From contig NZ_AUAM01000017.1 in assembly GCF_000428725.1 (NCBI RefSeq), positions 48,072 through 112,071 of the forward strand: a DNA stretch of 64,000 bases, given 5' to 3'. The notes beneath the pieces are model-generated. The model saw only the letters and a program-made list of their open reading frames with translations. It ran no database searches and was not told the DNA's origin. The stretch is from Psychromonas aquimarina ATCC BAA-1526. Its GTDB lineage: Bacteria; Pseudomonadota; Gammaproteobacteria; Enterobacterales; Psychromonadaceae. Positions 21,632 through 31,609 of the stretch are shown piece after piece; within the stretch, counting starts at the first letter, position 1; every line of letters starts with the position of its first letter. The translations under genes and the position numbers were made by a program.

Positions 21632-21832
21632 CTGATATTCCTGATCTATTAATTAAAATTTAAGGGGGTATACCAGTCTTGATAAATATCTGCTCAATCT
21701 TGCTGGTTAAAATCAATGATAACTTCGTTGTTTTCAATCCCAATAGCCTGCTATTGCTCAATCAAACGCCTTGCTCTCATTAATTTTTCCTACGCAATTT
21801 TAGACCATTTACTTTTCCAGGCTGGTATTATC

Positions 21833-22921
21833 TTAAGCGTATTTTTTTTCAAAGGCGGCCATAAAGTCAACTAATGCCTGCACACCTTCAATCGGCATAG
21901 CATTATAAATACTGGCGCGCATGCCGCCCACTAATTTATGCCCTTTAAGCGTCAGCAGACCAGCGGCTTTTGACTCTTTTAAGAAAGTCTCATTAAGACT
22001 GTCATTCGCTAAAATAAACGGAATATTCATGCGGCTGCGCACGCTTTTATCAATATTATTGGCATAAAAATCAGAGTTATCGATAAAGTTATAAAGCAGA
22101 TCTGCTTTAGCGATATTTTTCTTCTCCACTGCAGCTAAACCGCCCTGCTCCTTAAGCCATTTAAAAACTAAACCGGCAAGGTACCAGGCATAGGTCGGCG
22201 GCGTGTTATACATAGAATCTGCATCAGCCTGTACCTTGTAGTCTAAAATAGACGGGATTGCCTGACGCGCCTGACCAATCAGATCATCGCGGACAATCAC
22301 GATTGATAAACCCGACGGACCGATATTTTTCTGCGCACCGGCATAAATAAGGCCAAATTTTGTTACATCAACAGGGCGCGATAAAATCGTTGAGCTCATA
22401 TCGGCAACTAGCGGTACTACACCGGTTTCCGGTATATCAAACAGTTCAATGCCTTCAATGGTTTCATTCGGACAGTAATGAACATAAGCGGCGCCGGCAT
22501 TAATCTGCCAGTCAGCACAGGCCTGTACACTGATTTTGCCGTCCGCTGTTTCACTCATAATATTGGTTTCAGCAATACGCGCATGTTTTTTTGCTTCTAC
22601 TACCGCAGATTTTGACCATTGTCCGGTTAACAGGTAGTCAGCGTCCAGTTTATCACCCAGCAGGTTCAGCGGCACAGCGGCAAACTGACCGCGTCCGCCG
22701 CCGTGACAAAACAGCACTTTATAGTTATCTGGAATCTCCATCAGATCACGCAGATCCTGCTCTGCCTGCTGCGCCATATCGATATATTCAGGACTGCGGT
22801 GGCTCACTTCCATGACCGAAATACCCATGCCCTGCCAGTTGCAGAATTCGTTTTGTGCTTTGTGCATTACCGCTTCCGGCAGCATTGCCGGACCGGCACA
22901 GAAATTAAATATTTTAGTCAT
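21833..22921 (-). CDS. serC: Phosphoserine aminotransferase
   Basis: Converts 3-phosphohydroxypyruvate to phosphoserine, and also serves pyridoxal-5-P synthesis. [18 protein letters not shown] at the N-terminus, [27 protein letters not shown], and the PLP lysine in [22 protein letters not shown] are all diagnostic. Length 362 equals E. coli SerC. The 201-base gap to hisC downstream has no terminator that I can see. Confidence 0.97.
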   Translation of the reverse strand: MTKIFNFCAGPAMLPEAVMHKAQNEFCNWQGMGISVMEVSHRSPEYIDMAQQAEQDLRDLMEIPDNYKVLFCHGGGRGQFAAVPLNLLGDKLDADYLLTGQWSKSAVVEAKKHARIAETNIMSETADGKISVQACADWQINAGAAYVHYCPNETIEGIELFDIPETGVVPLVADMSSTILSRPVDVTKFGLIYAGAQKNIGPSGLSIVIVRDDLIGQARQAIPSILDYKVQADADSMYNTPPTYAWYLAGLVFKWLKEQGGLAAVEKKNIAKADLLYNFIDNSDFYANNIDKSVRSRMNIPFILANDSLNETFLKESKAAGLLTLKGHKLVGGMRASIYNAMPIEGVQALVDFMAAFEKKYA

Positions 22922-22942
22922 TGTTATCTATCCCTTAAAACA

Positions 22943-22968
22943 AAATAAGCGGCCAAGGCCGCTTATTT
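22943..22968 (-). terminator. gyrA terminator
   Basis: A 12-bp near-perfect palindrome (AAATAAGCGGCC/GGCCGCTTATTT) just past the gyrA stop; GC-rich core with a T-rich end on the minus strand. Confidence 0.8.
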
Positions 22969-22983
22969 AAAGATTAATAAAGT

Positions 22984-25704
22984 TTATTCCTGAGATTCAG
23001 ACGGCTCGTCCGTTGACGGCGCACTTCCCTCAACTTGCGAACCCGGCTCAGCGCTTTGACCTTCAACAGGCTCACCGTCTTCTTCATAAACCGGCGCATC
23101 TTTGATTTCATCAATGCGCTGCAGAGCAACTATCTGCTCATCCTCAGCAGTACGAATCAGGGTAACCCCCTGAGTATTACGACCGACCACTGATACTTCA
23201 CTAACACGAGTACGTACTAATGTACCGCGGTTAGAGATAAGCATGATTTCATCATTTTCATCAACCTGTACTGCACCGACAACTTTACCGTTACGTTCGC
23301 TCACTTTAATTGAGATAACGCCCTGCGTTGCACGGCTCTTCGGAGAGTAGTCAGCAAGCGGCGTACGTTTACCGTAACCGTTTTCTGTGGTTGTCAGAAT
23401 ATGACCGGTTTCATTCGGCACAATCAGAGAAACAACTTTTTCACTGTCTTTCAGCTTAATACCACGAACACCCGTTGCTGTACGGCCCATTGGACGTACA
23501 CCTTTAAACTTAACTTCCTGGTTGCCGTTTTCATCTAATACCGGCGCACCGTCTTCATCAACCACTAAAGTTTCTTCTGCTTCTTTAAAGCGCACCACTT
23601 TACCGGCATCAGAGAAGATCATGATTTCATTTGAACCGTCGGTAATTTCAGCGCCGATTAATTCATTGTCTTCATTTAAGTTAATTGCAATCAGACCGCT
23701 TGCACGCGGACGGCTGTAAGCACTTAATGCGGTTTTCTTAACCGTACCGTTAGCTGTCGCCATAAATACAAACTTATCATCTTCATATTCACGTACCGGC
23801 AGAATCGCAGTAATACGTTCGCCTTCTTCCAGCGGCAGGATGTTCACAATCGGACGACCACGGGCCTGACGTGAAGCCAGCGGCAGCTGGAACACTTTCA
23901 GCCAGTATAAACGGCCGCGGGTAGAGAAACATAAAATCGTATCATGGGTGCTGGCAACTAATAGTTTTTCAATGAAATCTTCATCTTTCATCTTAGTTGC
24001 AGCTTTACCTTTACCGCCGCGGCGCTGTGCTTCGTAATCGGTCAGAGGCTGGTACTTCACATAACCTTCATGGGAAAGCGTTACGACTACATCTTCTTCA
24101 TTGATCAGATCTTCCATACAAAGATCTGTTTCACTTGCTGTTATTTCAGTACGACGCGGATCAGAAAAGTTTGCTTTAATCTCAGCTAACTCTTCACGAA
24201 TCACTTCCATTAAACGTGCCGGACTTTCTAAGATAAATAACAGAGCAGCGATAAGCTCTAACAGCTCTTTATATTCGCTTAATACTTTTTCATGCTCTAA
24301 ACCGGTCAGCTTGTGCAGGCGCAGATCCAGAATTGCCTGAGCCTGTACTTCGGTCATGTAATATTGACCGTCACGAACGCCGAACTCAGCAGCTAAACCG
24401 TCAGGACGAGCAGCATCAACACCGGAAGCTTCAAGCATAGCAGCAACATTACCTAAGTCCCAGCCTTTTGACTGTAAACCGATTTTCGCTTCCGCCGGTG
24501 TTGCCGAATGACGAATCAGATCAATAATAGGATCAATATTTGCCAGTGAAATCGCTAAACCTTCAAGAATATGCGCACGCTCGCGGGCTTTTTTCAGCTC
24601 AAATACAGTACGGCGGGTAACAACTTCACGACGGTGTAAAATGAAAGCTTCTAACATCTCTTTCAGATTAAACAGTTTCGGCTGGCCGTGATCCAGTGCT
24701 ACCGCATTAATACCGAAAGTAACCTGCATCTGTGTTTGTGCATAAAGGTTGTTTAAAACAACTTCACCCACTTCGCCGCGCTTAACTTCAACAACCATAC
24801 GCATACCGTCTTTATCCGACTCGTCACGCAGGGCACTGATGCCTTCGATTTTTTTATCTTTAACAAATTCAGCGATTTTTTCAATTAAACGCGCTTTATT
24901 AACCTGGTACGGCAGTTCATGAACCACAATCGTTTCACGACCGGTTTTATCATTAACTTCAATTTCCGCTTTAGCACGAATTTTTACTTTACCGCGGCCG
25001 GTATTGTACGCATCAATGATACCTTTACGGCCGTTGATAATACCCGATGTCGGGAAATCCGGACCGGGAATAAATTCAATCAGTTCATTAATAGTAATAT
25101 CAGCGTTGTCAATCAGTGCTAAACAGCCGTCAATCACTTCGCCCAGATTATGCGGCGGAATATTAGTTGCCATACCAACAGCGATACCCGATGAACCATT
25201 TACTAATAGGTTAGGTATTTTAGTCGGCATTACTTCCGGAATGAATTCTGTACCATCGTAGTTAGGTACGTAGTCAACGGTTTCTTTATCTAAATCGGCT
25301 AATAATTCATGGGCAATTTTCTGCATACGGATTTCCGTATAACGCATTGCCGCCGCGCTGTCGCCGTCAACAGAACCAAAGTTACCCTGGCCGTCTACAA
25401 GCATATAACGTAAAGAGAAATCCTGAGCCATACGAACGATTGTATCGTATACCGCTGTATCACCATGCGGGTGATATTTACCGATTACATCACCGACAAT
25501 ACGTGCCGATTTTTTGTAAGGTTTATTCCAGTCATTGCGCAGTACATTCATCGCAAATAAAACACGGCGGTGAACCGGTTTAAGACCATCGCGTACATCA
25601 GGCAGTGCACGCCCGACAATTACGCTCATTGCATAATCAAGATAAGAGTTCTTTAATTCATCTTCAATGTTGATTGGAGAAACGTCAGAGGCAAATTCGC
25701 TCAT
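22984..25704 (-). CDS. gyrA: DNA gyrase subunit A
   Basis: Breakage-reunion subunit of gyrase. The catalytic tyrosine is Tyr122 in [11 protein letters not shown]. The quinolone-resistance region reads [10 protein letters not shown], so residue 83 is Thr where E. coli has Ser; Asp87 is kept. The gyrA box QRRGGKG is present in the C-terminal pinwheel. Relative to E. coli, the C-terminal domain has about 27 extra acidic residues after KVVRFKE ([19 protein letters not shown]). The tail is a 40-residue acidic/Ser-rich extension. Total 906 residues against 875 in E. coli. It is divergent from ubiG. Confidence 0.98.
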   Translation of the reverse strand: MSEFASDVSPINIEDELKNSYLDYAMSVIVGRALPDVRDGLKPVHRRVLFAMNVLRNDWNKPYKKSARIVGDVIGKYHPHGDTAVYDTIVRMAQDFSLRYMLVDGQGNFGSVDGDSAAAMRYTEIRMQKIAHELLADLDKETVDYVPNYDGTEFIPEVMPTKIPNLLVNGSSGIAVGMATNIPPHNLGEVIDGCLALIDNADITINELIEFIPGPDFPTSGIINGRKGIIDAYNTGRGKVKIRAKAEIEVNDKTGRETIVVHELPYQVNKARLIEKIAEFVKDKKIEGISALRDESDKDGMRMVVEVKRGEVGEVVLNNLYAQTQMQVTFGINAVALDHGQPKLFNLKEMLEAFILHRREVVTRRTVFELKKARERAHILEGLAISLANIDPIIDLIRHSATPAEAKIGLQSKGWDLGNVAAMLEASGVDAARPDGLAAEFGVRDGQYYMTEVQAQAILDLRLHKLTGLEHEKVLSEYKELLELIAALLFILESPARLMEVIREELAEIKANFSDPRRTEITASETDLCMEDLINEEDVVVTLSHEGYVKYQPLTDYEAQRRGGKGKAATKMKDEDFIEKLLVASTHDTILCFSTRGRLYWLKVFQLPLASRQARGRPIVNILPLEEGERITAILPVREYEDDKFVFMATANGTVKKTALSAYSRPRASGLIAINLNEDNELIGAEITDGSNEIMIFSDAGKVVRFKEAEETLVVDEDGAPVLDENGNQEVKFKGVRPMGRTATGVRGIKLKDSEKVVSLIVPNETGHILTTTENGYGKRTPLADYSPKSRATQGVISIKVSERNGKVVGAVQVDENDEIMLISNRGTLVRTRVSEVSVVGRNTQGVTLIRTAEDEQIVALQRIDEIKDAPVYEEDGEPVEGQSAEPGSQVEGSAPSTDEPSESQE

Positions 25705-26080
25705 AGAGACCTAAATCCTTAGTTTATTATAATATCGACTGAATTTTAGTGAGTTGCGCATACTAGCATAAATAACCGATGAATAAACGCATTGACAGCA
25801 AATGTTCCTGTGAATATGGGATAATGGTCAGTCTGTGTTTAAAACAAGCTGAAAACACCTTTAAAGTGCCTCTATACATCACAATTAAAGCGCTTATATA
25901 AAAGCATTATCATTGTCCGCTGATTAACGGCACTTTAAAAATTATCAAATAAGTTGAATTCATTATTAAAATTATTAAGTTATCCGCCTTTGTAGAGTCG
26001 CAGGCGGTGTACCTGCAGCACTCGCATTTCTAAGGAGCTCGGGTATAATGCGTCGACTTCGGATTAAGAGAGTAAAGTGA
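25705..26080. promoter_or_regulatory. Divergent gyrA/ubiG intergenic region with long inverted repeat
   Basis: This 376-bp region should hold both promoters. An 11-bp perfect inverted repeat, TTTAAAGTGCC at 25860-25870 and GGCACTTTAAA at 25929-25939, encloses 58 bases. It may fold as an RNA hairpin or mark a remnant element. I cannot assign promoters with confidence. Confidence 0.4.
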
Positions 26081-26806
26081 ATGCCTTCAAATAATGATGC
26101 ACTGACGGATAATGTAGATCCTAAAGAAATTGAAAAATTTTCCGCAATGGCTGAGCAGTGGTGGGATTTAGAGGGAGACTTTAAACCTCTGCATATGCTT
26201 AACCCGACTCGACTGGAATATATCGAACAGGGTGTTGACGGGTTATTTGCAAAATCTATTGTTGATGTCGGCTGCGGCGGCGGTATTCTTGCTGAGAGCA
26301 TGGCTAAACAAGGTGCACAAGTAACCGGCATTGATATGGCACATGCGTCATTACAAATTGCCCGCTTACACGCTTTAGAAACGCAGACAGAACTTGATTA
26401 CCAGAAAATAACTGCAGAAGAATTTGCTGCTCAGCATGCAGGACAGTTTGATGTGGTTACCTGCATGGAGATGTTAGAGCATGTTCCGGATCCGGCTTCT
26501 ATTATTAAAGCCTGCTGCGATATGGTCAAACCCGGGGGCTTTGTCTACTTTTCAACGATCAATAAAACCTTTAAAGCTTATTTAATGATGATTTTAGGCG
26601 CAGAGCACTTGTTAAAGTGGGTGCCTAAAGGTACACATGAATATGAGAAATTTATCCGCCCTTCTCAGCTTCTGGCCGCCATTGATAAAACAACTTTAAA
26701 ATGTGAAGATCTCTGCGGCGTGGAGTTCAATGCCTTTGCGGGTGAATTTAGCATTACAGATAATGTAAACGTAAATTATATGCTTCGCTGTCAAAAACTG
26801 GCTTAA
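26081..26806 (+). CDS. ubiG: UbiG, ubiquinone O-methyltransferase
   Basis: SAM-dependent enzyme that methylates both phenolic oxygens in ubiquinone synthesis. [25 protein letters not shown] is the SAM-binding motif I region. [14 protein letters not shown] and [16 protein letters not shown] are motifs II and [19 protein letters not shown] is the UbiG N-terminal signature. Length 241 matches E. coli (240). The gyrA-ubiG divergent arrangement is widely conserved in gammaproteobacteria. A strong terminator follows at 26848-26872. Confidence 0.97.
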   Translation: MPSNNDALTDNVDPKEIEKFSAMAEQWWDLEGDFKPLHMLNPTRLEYIEQGVDGLFAKSIVDVGCGGGILAESMAKQGAQVTGIDMAHASLQIARLHALETQTELDYQKITAEEFAAQHAGQFDVVTCMEMLEHVPDPASIIKACCDMVKPGGFVYFSTINKTFKAYLMMILGAEHLLKWVPKGTHEYEKFIRPSQLLAAIDKTTLKCEDLCGVEFNAFAGEFSITDNVNVNYMLRCQKLA

Positions 26807-26847
26807 CTGCTTAACTGCTTAGCTAAATTACTGCTTACTGCACAAAA

Positions 26848-26872
26848 AAACGCTGGACCAACGCCAGCGTTT
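26848..26872 (+). terminator. ubiG terminator
   Basis: Stem AAACGCTGG/CCAGCGTTT with a 7-base loop, followed by TTCTTC. The A-run upstream makes it usable from the minus strand as well, where it would serve the small gene ending at 26922. Confidence 0.85.
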
Positions 26873-26921
26873 TTCTTCATTAGTTAATATGTTCTGCCTG
26901 ACTGTTAATAAGCAGTTTACA

Positions 26922-27116
26922 TTAAACCAGTGACTGACTTTTAGCAATCGGCTCTAAACACGCTTCTAACTCTTCATCCGTTGTCGGCATCATGCCAAGC
27001 TCAAAAATCTCCCTAGATCCAAGCATATATGCACTAGTATCACCGTGATCATGATGAAACCACTTACCGTGTAGGCAGATATCTGTATAGCATTTTGGCT
27101 GCATAAGTAATTTCAT
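26922..27116 (-). CDS. Small soluble protein (64 aa), unknown function, possible FNR target
   Basis: The frame is open to 27206, but ATG at 27116 (MKLLMQPKCYTDIC) has AAGGGGA at the right distance and gives a 64-residue protein; the upstream extension is AT-rich and implausible. The product has a KCYTDICLHGKWFHHDHGD segment with two Cys and four His, and an acidic C-terminal half (TTDEELEACLEPI). I do not recognise a family. A perfect FNR-type palindrome lies about 150 bases upstream. The Cys/His-rich patch could bind metal, but this is not established. Confidence 0.6.
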   Translation of the reverse strand: MKLLMQPKCYTDICLHGKWFHHDHGDTSAYMLGSREIFELGMMPTTDEELEACLEPIAKSQSLV

Positions 27117-27258
27117 AAAATTCCCCTTTCTATTCAAGTTAAACGTTATTTTCCTTAACGCCCTGCTTTTTGTTAATTTAATATTAGTTAATATTTTTAT
27201 TAACAATTAATTAACTTATTCGTTTTTCCTATAAAACCTGATAAATAGCATGGATATA

Positions 27259-27272
27259 TTGATTTAGATCAA
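27259..27272. promoter_or_regulatory. Perfect FNR-type site
   Basis: TTGATTTAGATCAA matches the FNR consensus TTGATNNNNATCAA exactly. A TTTATA/TATAGG -10-like element on the minus strand (27228-27235) sits 33-35 bases from its centre. That is roughly the class II activator spacing for the 64-residue gene. It is about 515 bases from nrdA, so the small gene is the more likely target. Confidence 0.6.
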
Positions 27273-27598
27273 ACCACAAAGCATAGTTGCCGAGTTGTAA
27301 CAAGTTTGTTACAAGTTTTGTGACATTCACCACTGATCACCGCTGCGCCTGTCATAAATCAAACCTCACTGATTCACTTAGGCATAATCAATGCCAGTTA
27401 CCATAGCTCTAAAGGGTGAAATGATTAATAAATCACCAAAGCATGAACTCAACGGCAGTTCAGAAAATAATATTTTTTGTTTCCAGATTGTTTCCTTGCG
27501 GTTAATTAATTTACAAATAATCGTTGCATTTCACTAAAAACAGATCCGCCATAAACCTTCATGTTAGTTAACACTAACCCACTTTTTAGGTTTTCCGT

Positions 27599-27619
27599 TT
27601 ATCCACAATTTTATCCACT
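27599..27619 (+). promoter_or_regulatory. Tandem DnaA-box-like sites upstream of nrdA
   Basis: TTATCCACA at 27599-27607 matches the DnaA R1 box perfectly. TTATCCACT at 27611-27619 differs by one base. They are 12 bases apart in the same orientation, about 170 bases before the nrdA start. E. coli nrdAB is also controlled by DnaA boxes upstream of its promoter, so conservation of that control is likely. Confidence 0.65.
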
Positions 27620-27655
27620 TCCCCTTTGAAAAGATTCACTTGAAAAAAACTTAAA

Positions 27656-27703
27656 AACCTTTATCTTGTGCCTCTTCGTTTACTAACACACAATATCTTG
27701 TGT
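27656..27703. promoter_or_regulatory. Pair of NrdR boxes in the nrdAB promoter
   Basis: ACACAATATCTTGTGT at 27688-27703 matches the NrdR consensus ACACWATATATWGTGT at 15 of 16 positions. A weaker partner at 27656-27671 shares the same TATCTTGTG right half. Start-to-start distance is 32 bases, the spacing (about three helical turns) known for NrdR box pairs. They lie about 100 bases before the nrdA ATG, where they would overlap the promoter. Confidence 0.75.
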
Positions 27704-27787
27704 TTTAAATAATCAGTTCACACAATTACCAAACTGCATTTAAGTCGCCTGAGTCGCATTGCTGTCGCCAGAAATAAGGTAGCCACA

Positions 27788-30058
27788 ATGAATAAAAACC
27801 TGTTTGTCACTAAACGTAACGGTAAAAGAGAAAATATCGACCTCGAAAAAATTCACCGCGTCATTACCTGGGCCGCGGAAGGTCTGGATAACGTTTCAGT
27901 CTCACAGGTTGAGTTAAATTCTCATATTCAGTTTTATGACGGTATCCGCACCGATGATATTCATGAAACAATAATTAAAGCGGCCGCCGATCTTATTTCT
28001 GAAGAGTCTCCTGACTACCAGTATCTGGCAGCCCACCTGGCGGTATTCCACCTGCGTAAAAAAGCTTATCAGCGCTTTACGCCGCCCAGTGTTTTTGAAC
28101 ATGTCAGTAAAATGTGCTCTAAAGGTAAATATGATCCGCACCTGCTGGAAGACTACACAAAAAAAGAATTTGAAGAGATGGAGAAATTCATCGACCATGA
28201 CCGTGATTTAAACTTCTCATATGGTGCGGTTAAGCAGCTGGAAGGTAAGTACCTGATTCAGAACCGGGTAAACGGTGAAATCTACGAAAGCGCGCAGTTT
28301 TTATATCTTTTAGTATCAGCCTGCTTATTTGCAGATTACGATAAAGACGTTCGCTTACAGTATGTTAAGCGTTTTTATGATGCTGCGTCGCAGTTTAAAA
28401 TTTCACTGCCGACACCTATTATGTCAGGTGTACGAACACCTACTCGTCAGTTCAGCTCCTGTGTATTAATTGAAACCGGCGACAGCTTAGATTCAATTAA
28501 TGCAACGGCAAGCTCAATTGTAAAATACGTATCACAGCGCGCGGGCATCGGCATCAATGCAGGACGCATCCGTGCTATGGGCAGCAATATTCGCGGCGGC
28601 GAAGCTTTCCATACGGGTTGTATCCCATTTTATAAATATTTCCAAACTGCCGTAAAGTCATGCTCACAAGGCGGTGTTCGTGGCGGTGCGGCTACGGTTT
28701 TCTATCCTATCTGGCATTTAGAAGTTGAATCACTGTTAGTGCTTAAGAATAACCGTGGTATCGAATCTAACCGTGTCCGTCATTTAGACTACGGCGTACA
28801 GCTGGGACGTTTATTTTATCAACGCCTGATTGACAGAAAATCCATTACCCTGTTCAGCCCGTCGGATACTCCCGGATTATATGATGCATTTTTTGAAGAC
28901 CAGGATGAATTCGAGCGTTTATATGCCTTATATGAAGGTGATAAGAGTATTCGCCAAAGTTCAATTCCAGCAGTTGAGTTATTCTCATTACTGATGCAGG
29001 AGCGGGCAAGTACTGGACGTATCTATATTCAGAATGTCGATCACTGTAATACGCACAGCCCCTTTGATAGTAAAGTTGCGCCGGTTCGTCAGAGTAATTT
29101 ATGTTTGGAAATTGCCCTGCCGACTAAACCTCTGCAGCATATTATGGATGAAGAAGGTGAAATAGCGCTTTGTACACTATCAGCATTAAACTTAGGAGCT
29201 ATTGATTCACTTGATGAGTTAGAAGAGCTTTCTGAGCTGACGGTTCGCGCTCTGGATAACTTATTAGATTATCAGGACTACCCGATAAAAGCGGCTGAAA
29301 ACAGCAGTATGGCGCGTCGTACATTAGGTATAGGGGTTATCAACTATGCTTATTATTTAGCGAAAAACGGCGTTAAATACTCCGACGGCAGTGCCAATAA
29401 CTTGACTCATAAAACCTTTGAAGCAATTCAGTATTACCTGTTAAAAGCATCAAATAAACTAGCCAAAGAACGCGGCGCCTGCCCTAAGTTTAATGAGACG
29501 CGTTACTCTCAGGGTATTTTACCGCTGGATAACTACAAAAAATCCTTAGATGATATTTGTGATGAAGAGTATCACTTAGACTGGGAAACGCTGCGTGCAG
29601 ATATCGTTAAAGACGGCTTACGTAACTCCACTCTGTCAGCATTAATGCCGTCAGAGACTTCAAGCCAGATTTCCAATGCGACTAACGGCATTGAACCGCC
29701 GCGCGGATTTATCAGCGTTAAAGCCAGTAAAGACGGTATTTTAAAACAGGTGGTTCCTGAGTATGAAAAGTATAAAGAGAATTACGAACTGTTATGGGAT
29801 ATTCCAAATAATCAGGGCTATTTAGAGTTAGTGGGTATCATGCAGAAATTTGTCGACCAGGCAATTTCAGCAAATACTAACTATGACCCTAAACGTTTCG
29901 ACGACAGTAAAGTACCGATGACCAATCTGTTAAAAGATCTCTTAGTTGCCTATAAAATGGGTGTTAAAACATTGTATTACCATAACACACGTGACGGTGC
30001 AGACGATGAAAAAGTCATCGAAGATGACGGCTGTGCCGGCGGTGCCTGCAAAATTTAA
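27788..30058 (+). CDS. nrdA: Class Ia ribonucleotide reductase, alpha subunit
   Basis: Large subunit that reduces ribonucleoside diphosphates. An ATP-cone occupies about residues 4-95 (VTKRNGKRENIDLEKIHRVI), so dATP inhibition is expected. Active-site residues are visible: SSCVLIETGDS (redox Cys), NLCLEIALPT (thiyl Cys and Glu) and LCTLSALNLG (redox Cys). The C-terminal shuttle pair is CAGGAC before the final KI. Length 756 is near E. coli NrdA (761). It is followed by an internal hairpin and nrdB. Confidence 0.98.
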   Translation: MNKNLFVTKRNGKRENIDLEKIHRVITWAAEGLDNVSVSQVELNSHIQFYDGIRTDDIHETIIKAAADLISEESPDYQYLAAHLAVFHLRKKAYQRFTPPSVFEHVSKMCSKGKYDPHLLEDYTKKEFEEMEKFIDHDRDLNFSYGAVKQLEGKYLIQNRVNGEIYESAQFLYLLVSACLFADYDKDVRLQYVKRFYDAASQFKISLPTPIMSGVRTPTRQFSSCVLIETGDSLDSINATASSIVKYVSQRAGIGINAGRIRAMGSNIRGGEAFHTGCIPFYKYFQTAVKSCSQGGVRGGAATVFYPIWHLEVESLLVLKNNRGIESNRVRHLDYGVQLGRLFYQRLIDRKSITLFSPSDTPGLYDAFFEDQDEFERLYALYEGDKSIRQSSIPAVELFSLLMQERASTGRIYIQNVDHCNTHSPFDSKVAPVRQSNLCLEIALPTKPLQHIMDEEGEIALCTLSALNLGAIDSLDELEELSELTVRALDNLLDYQDYPIKAAENSSMARRTLGIGVINYAYYLAKNGVKYSDGSANNLTHKTFEAIQYYLLKASNKLAKERGACPKFNETRYSQGILPLDNYKKSLDDICDEEYHLDWETLRADIVKDGLRNSTLSALMPSETSSQISNATNGIEPPRGFISVKASKDGILKQVVPEYEKYKENYELLWDIPNNQGYLELVGIMQKFVDQAISANTNYDPKRFDDSKVPMTNLLKDLLVAYKMGVKTLYYHNTRDGADDEKVIEDDGCAGGACKI

Positions 30059-30077
30059 GGCCCGGTTCATTAATAAT

Positions 30078-30102
30078 AAGCCCTCTTGTAATGACAGGGC
30101 TT
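30078..30102 (+). terminator. Hairpin between nrdA and nrdB
   Basis: Stem AAGCCCT/AGGGCTT followed by TTT. Because nrdB has no obvious independent promoter, it is more likely a partial attenuator or processing signal than a full stop. Confidence 0.55.
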
Positions 30103-30177
30103 TTTCAGTTTATAATTACCTTTGACTAATCCAATAATAAATACCATCAGTCAAAAAACAGAATATGGAGAAGCACA

Positions 30178-31323
30178 ATGGCTTACACTACTTTCTCAAA
30201 AATCCCTAATGATGCACTTAAAGAGCCGATGTTTTTTGGCAACCCGGTTAACGTTGCCCGCTACGATCAGCAGCGTTTTGAAGTATTTGAAAAGCTTATT
30301 GAAAAGCAGTTAAGCTTTTTCTGGCGTCCGGAAGAGATTGATGTCAGCCGCGATCGCATCGACTTTTTGAATCTGCCCGATCATGAGCAGCATATTTTTA
30401 TCTCCAATTTAAAATATCAGACACTGCTTGATTCCATTCAAGGCCGCAGCCCGAACATCGCTCTGCTGCCGATTGTTTCACTGCCGGAACTGGAAACCTG
30501 GATTGAAACCTGGTCATTCTCAGAAACCATTCACAGCCGCAGCTACACACATATTCTGCGTAATCTGTTTACCGATCCTAGTGAAGTATTTGAAGATATC
30601 GTCACTAATGAAGAGATTCAAAAGCGTGCTTCTGATATTGCCGGTTATTATGATGACCTGATTCATGCGACACAGTTTATGCAGCTGCACGGTTTAAAAC
30701 AGACTGAGACCGATTATATTAATCTGCACGGTCATAAAGAAACTCTGACATTACGCTCACTTAAGAAAAAACTTTACCTTTGTATCTGCTCAATTAATGC
30801 CTTAGAAGCGATCCGTTTTTACGTATCATTTGCCTGCTCATTTGCATTTGCTGAGCGTGATTTACTGGAAGGTAATGCCAAAATCATCAAACTGATTGCC
30901 CGTGATGAAGCGCTGCATCTAAATTCAACTCAGCAGATTTTAAACCTCTGGGCTGATGGTAAAGATGATCCGGAAATGGCTGAAATTGCTATTGAATGTT
31001 TTGCCGAAGGACGGGAAATATTCATGCAGGCGGCAGAGCAGGAAAAAGAGTGGGCAAAATATTTGTTTAAAGACGGCTCAATGATCGGTCTTAATGAAGA
31101 GATTTTATGCCAGTACGTTGAATATATTTCTAACCAGCGTATGCAGGCAATCGGTTATGAAGCGCCGTTTGACGTTAAAAGCAATCCAATCCCGTGGATA
31201 AACCACTGGTTAGTAAGTGATAACGTACAGGTTGCACCGCAGGAAGCAGAGATCAGCTCTTACTTGGTAGGACAAATCAATAGTAAAGTTGACAGTGACG
31301 ATCTGAGCACTTTTGAGTTATAA
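30178..31323 (+). CDS. nrdB: Class Ia ribonucleotide reductase, beta subunit
   Basis: Di-iron tyrosyl-radical subunit. [14 protein letters not shown] contains the radical Tyr (E. coli Tyr122 equivalent) and iron ligands. [11 protein letters not shown] supplies further Glu/His ligands. The C-terminal [22 protein letters not shown] is the tail that docks on NrdA. 381 residues; start ATG at 30178 with GGAG upstream. yfaE begins 6 bases after the stop. Confidence 0.98.
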   Translation: MAYTTFSKIPNDALKEPMFFGNPVNVARYDQQRFEVFEKLIEKQLSFFWRPEEIDVSRDRIDFLNLPDHEQHIFISNLKYQTLLDSIQGRSPNIALLPIVSLPELETWIETWSFSETIHSRSYTHILRNLFTDPSEVFEDIVTNEEIQKRASDIAGYYDDLIHATQFMQLHGLKQTETDYINLHGHKETLTLRSLKKKLYLCICSINALEAIRFYVSFACSFAFAERDLLEGNAKIIKLIARDEALHLNSTQQILNLWADGKDDPEMAEIAIECFAEGREIFMQAAEQEKEWAKYLFKDGSMIGLNEEILCQYVEYISNQRMQAIGYEAPFDVKSNPIPWINHWLVSDNVQVAPQEAEISSYLVGQINSKVDSDDLSTFEL

Positions 31324-31329
31324 GCGGGC

Positions 31330-31584
31330 ATGTCAGCAAAATTAACCGTCGACGGTATTGAATATCCATTAAATACAGAAAAAACACTGCTTGAGAACTT
31401 AGAATCTCAGGCAGTTAAAGTGGAATTTCACTGCCGCGACGGTCACTGCGGCGCATGCCGCTGCTTATTAATAAGCGGGCAGCCTGAATATATCAGCTAC
31501 CCTATGGCGTACCTGCGTGATGGGGATGTGTTAACCTGCTGCTGCACCGCTAAAGACGATATCAAACTCGCCACTTACCGCTGA
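31330..31584 (+). CDS. yfaE: YfaE-type 2Fe-2S ferredoxin for NrdB cofactor maintenance
   Basis: 84-residue plant-type ferredoxin. Cluster cysteines: Cys35, Cys40 and Cys43 in CRDGHCGAC, with the fourth in LTCCC near residue 70. In E. coli YfaE donates electrons to rebuild the NrdB diferric-tyrosyl cofactor; gene order and spacing support the same role. Its last 128 bases are duplicated immediately downstream (see 31610-31737). Confidence 0.93.
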   Translation: MSAKLTVDGIEYPLNTEKTLLENLESQAVKVEFHCRDGHCGACRCLLISGQPEYISYPMAYLRDGDVLTCCCTAKDDIKLATYR

Positions 31585-31609
31585 ATTATCAGCGGTCAAT
31601 ACCATCCGG

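Larger units (their letters stand above)
27117..27787. promoter_or_regulatory. Long divergent regulatory region between the small gene and nrdA
   Basis: 671 bp without a supported gene. The left third is very AT-rich (27150-27230) with repeated TTAAT motifs. It holds the FNR site at 27259, a repeated GTAACAAG/GTTACAAG motif near 27296-27318, two DnaA-box-like sites at 27599 and 27611, and two NrdR-box-like sites at 27656 and 27688. A 38-codon ATG frame at 27421-27537 has an AGGGTGAA sequence before it but no recognisable product; I do not call it. Confidence 0.6.

Noticed and set aside
27421..27537. 38-codon ORF upstream of nrdA with AGGGTGAA before the ATG
   Set aside because: The sequence lies between regulatory sites, has no domain features, and cannot be separated from chance; kept only as a note in the regulatory region.
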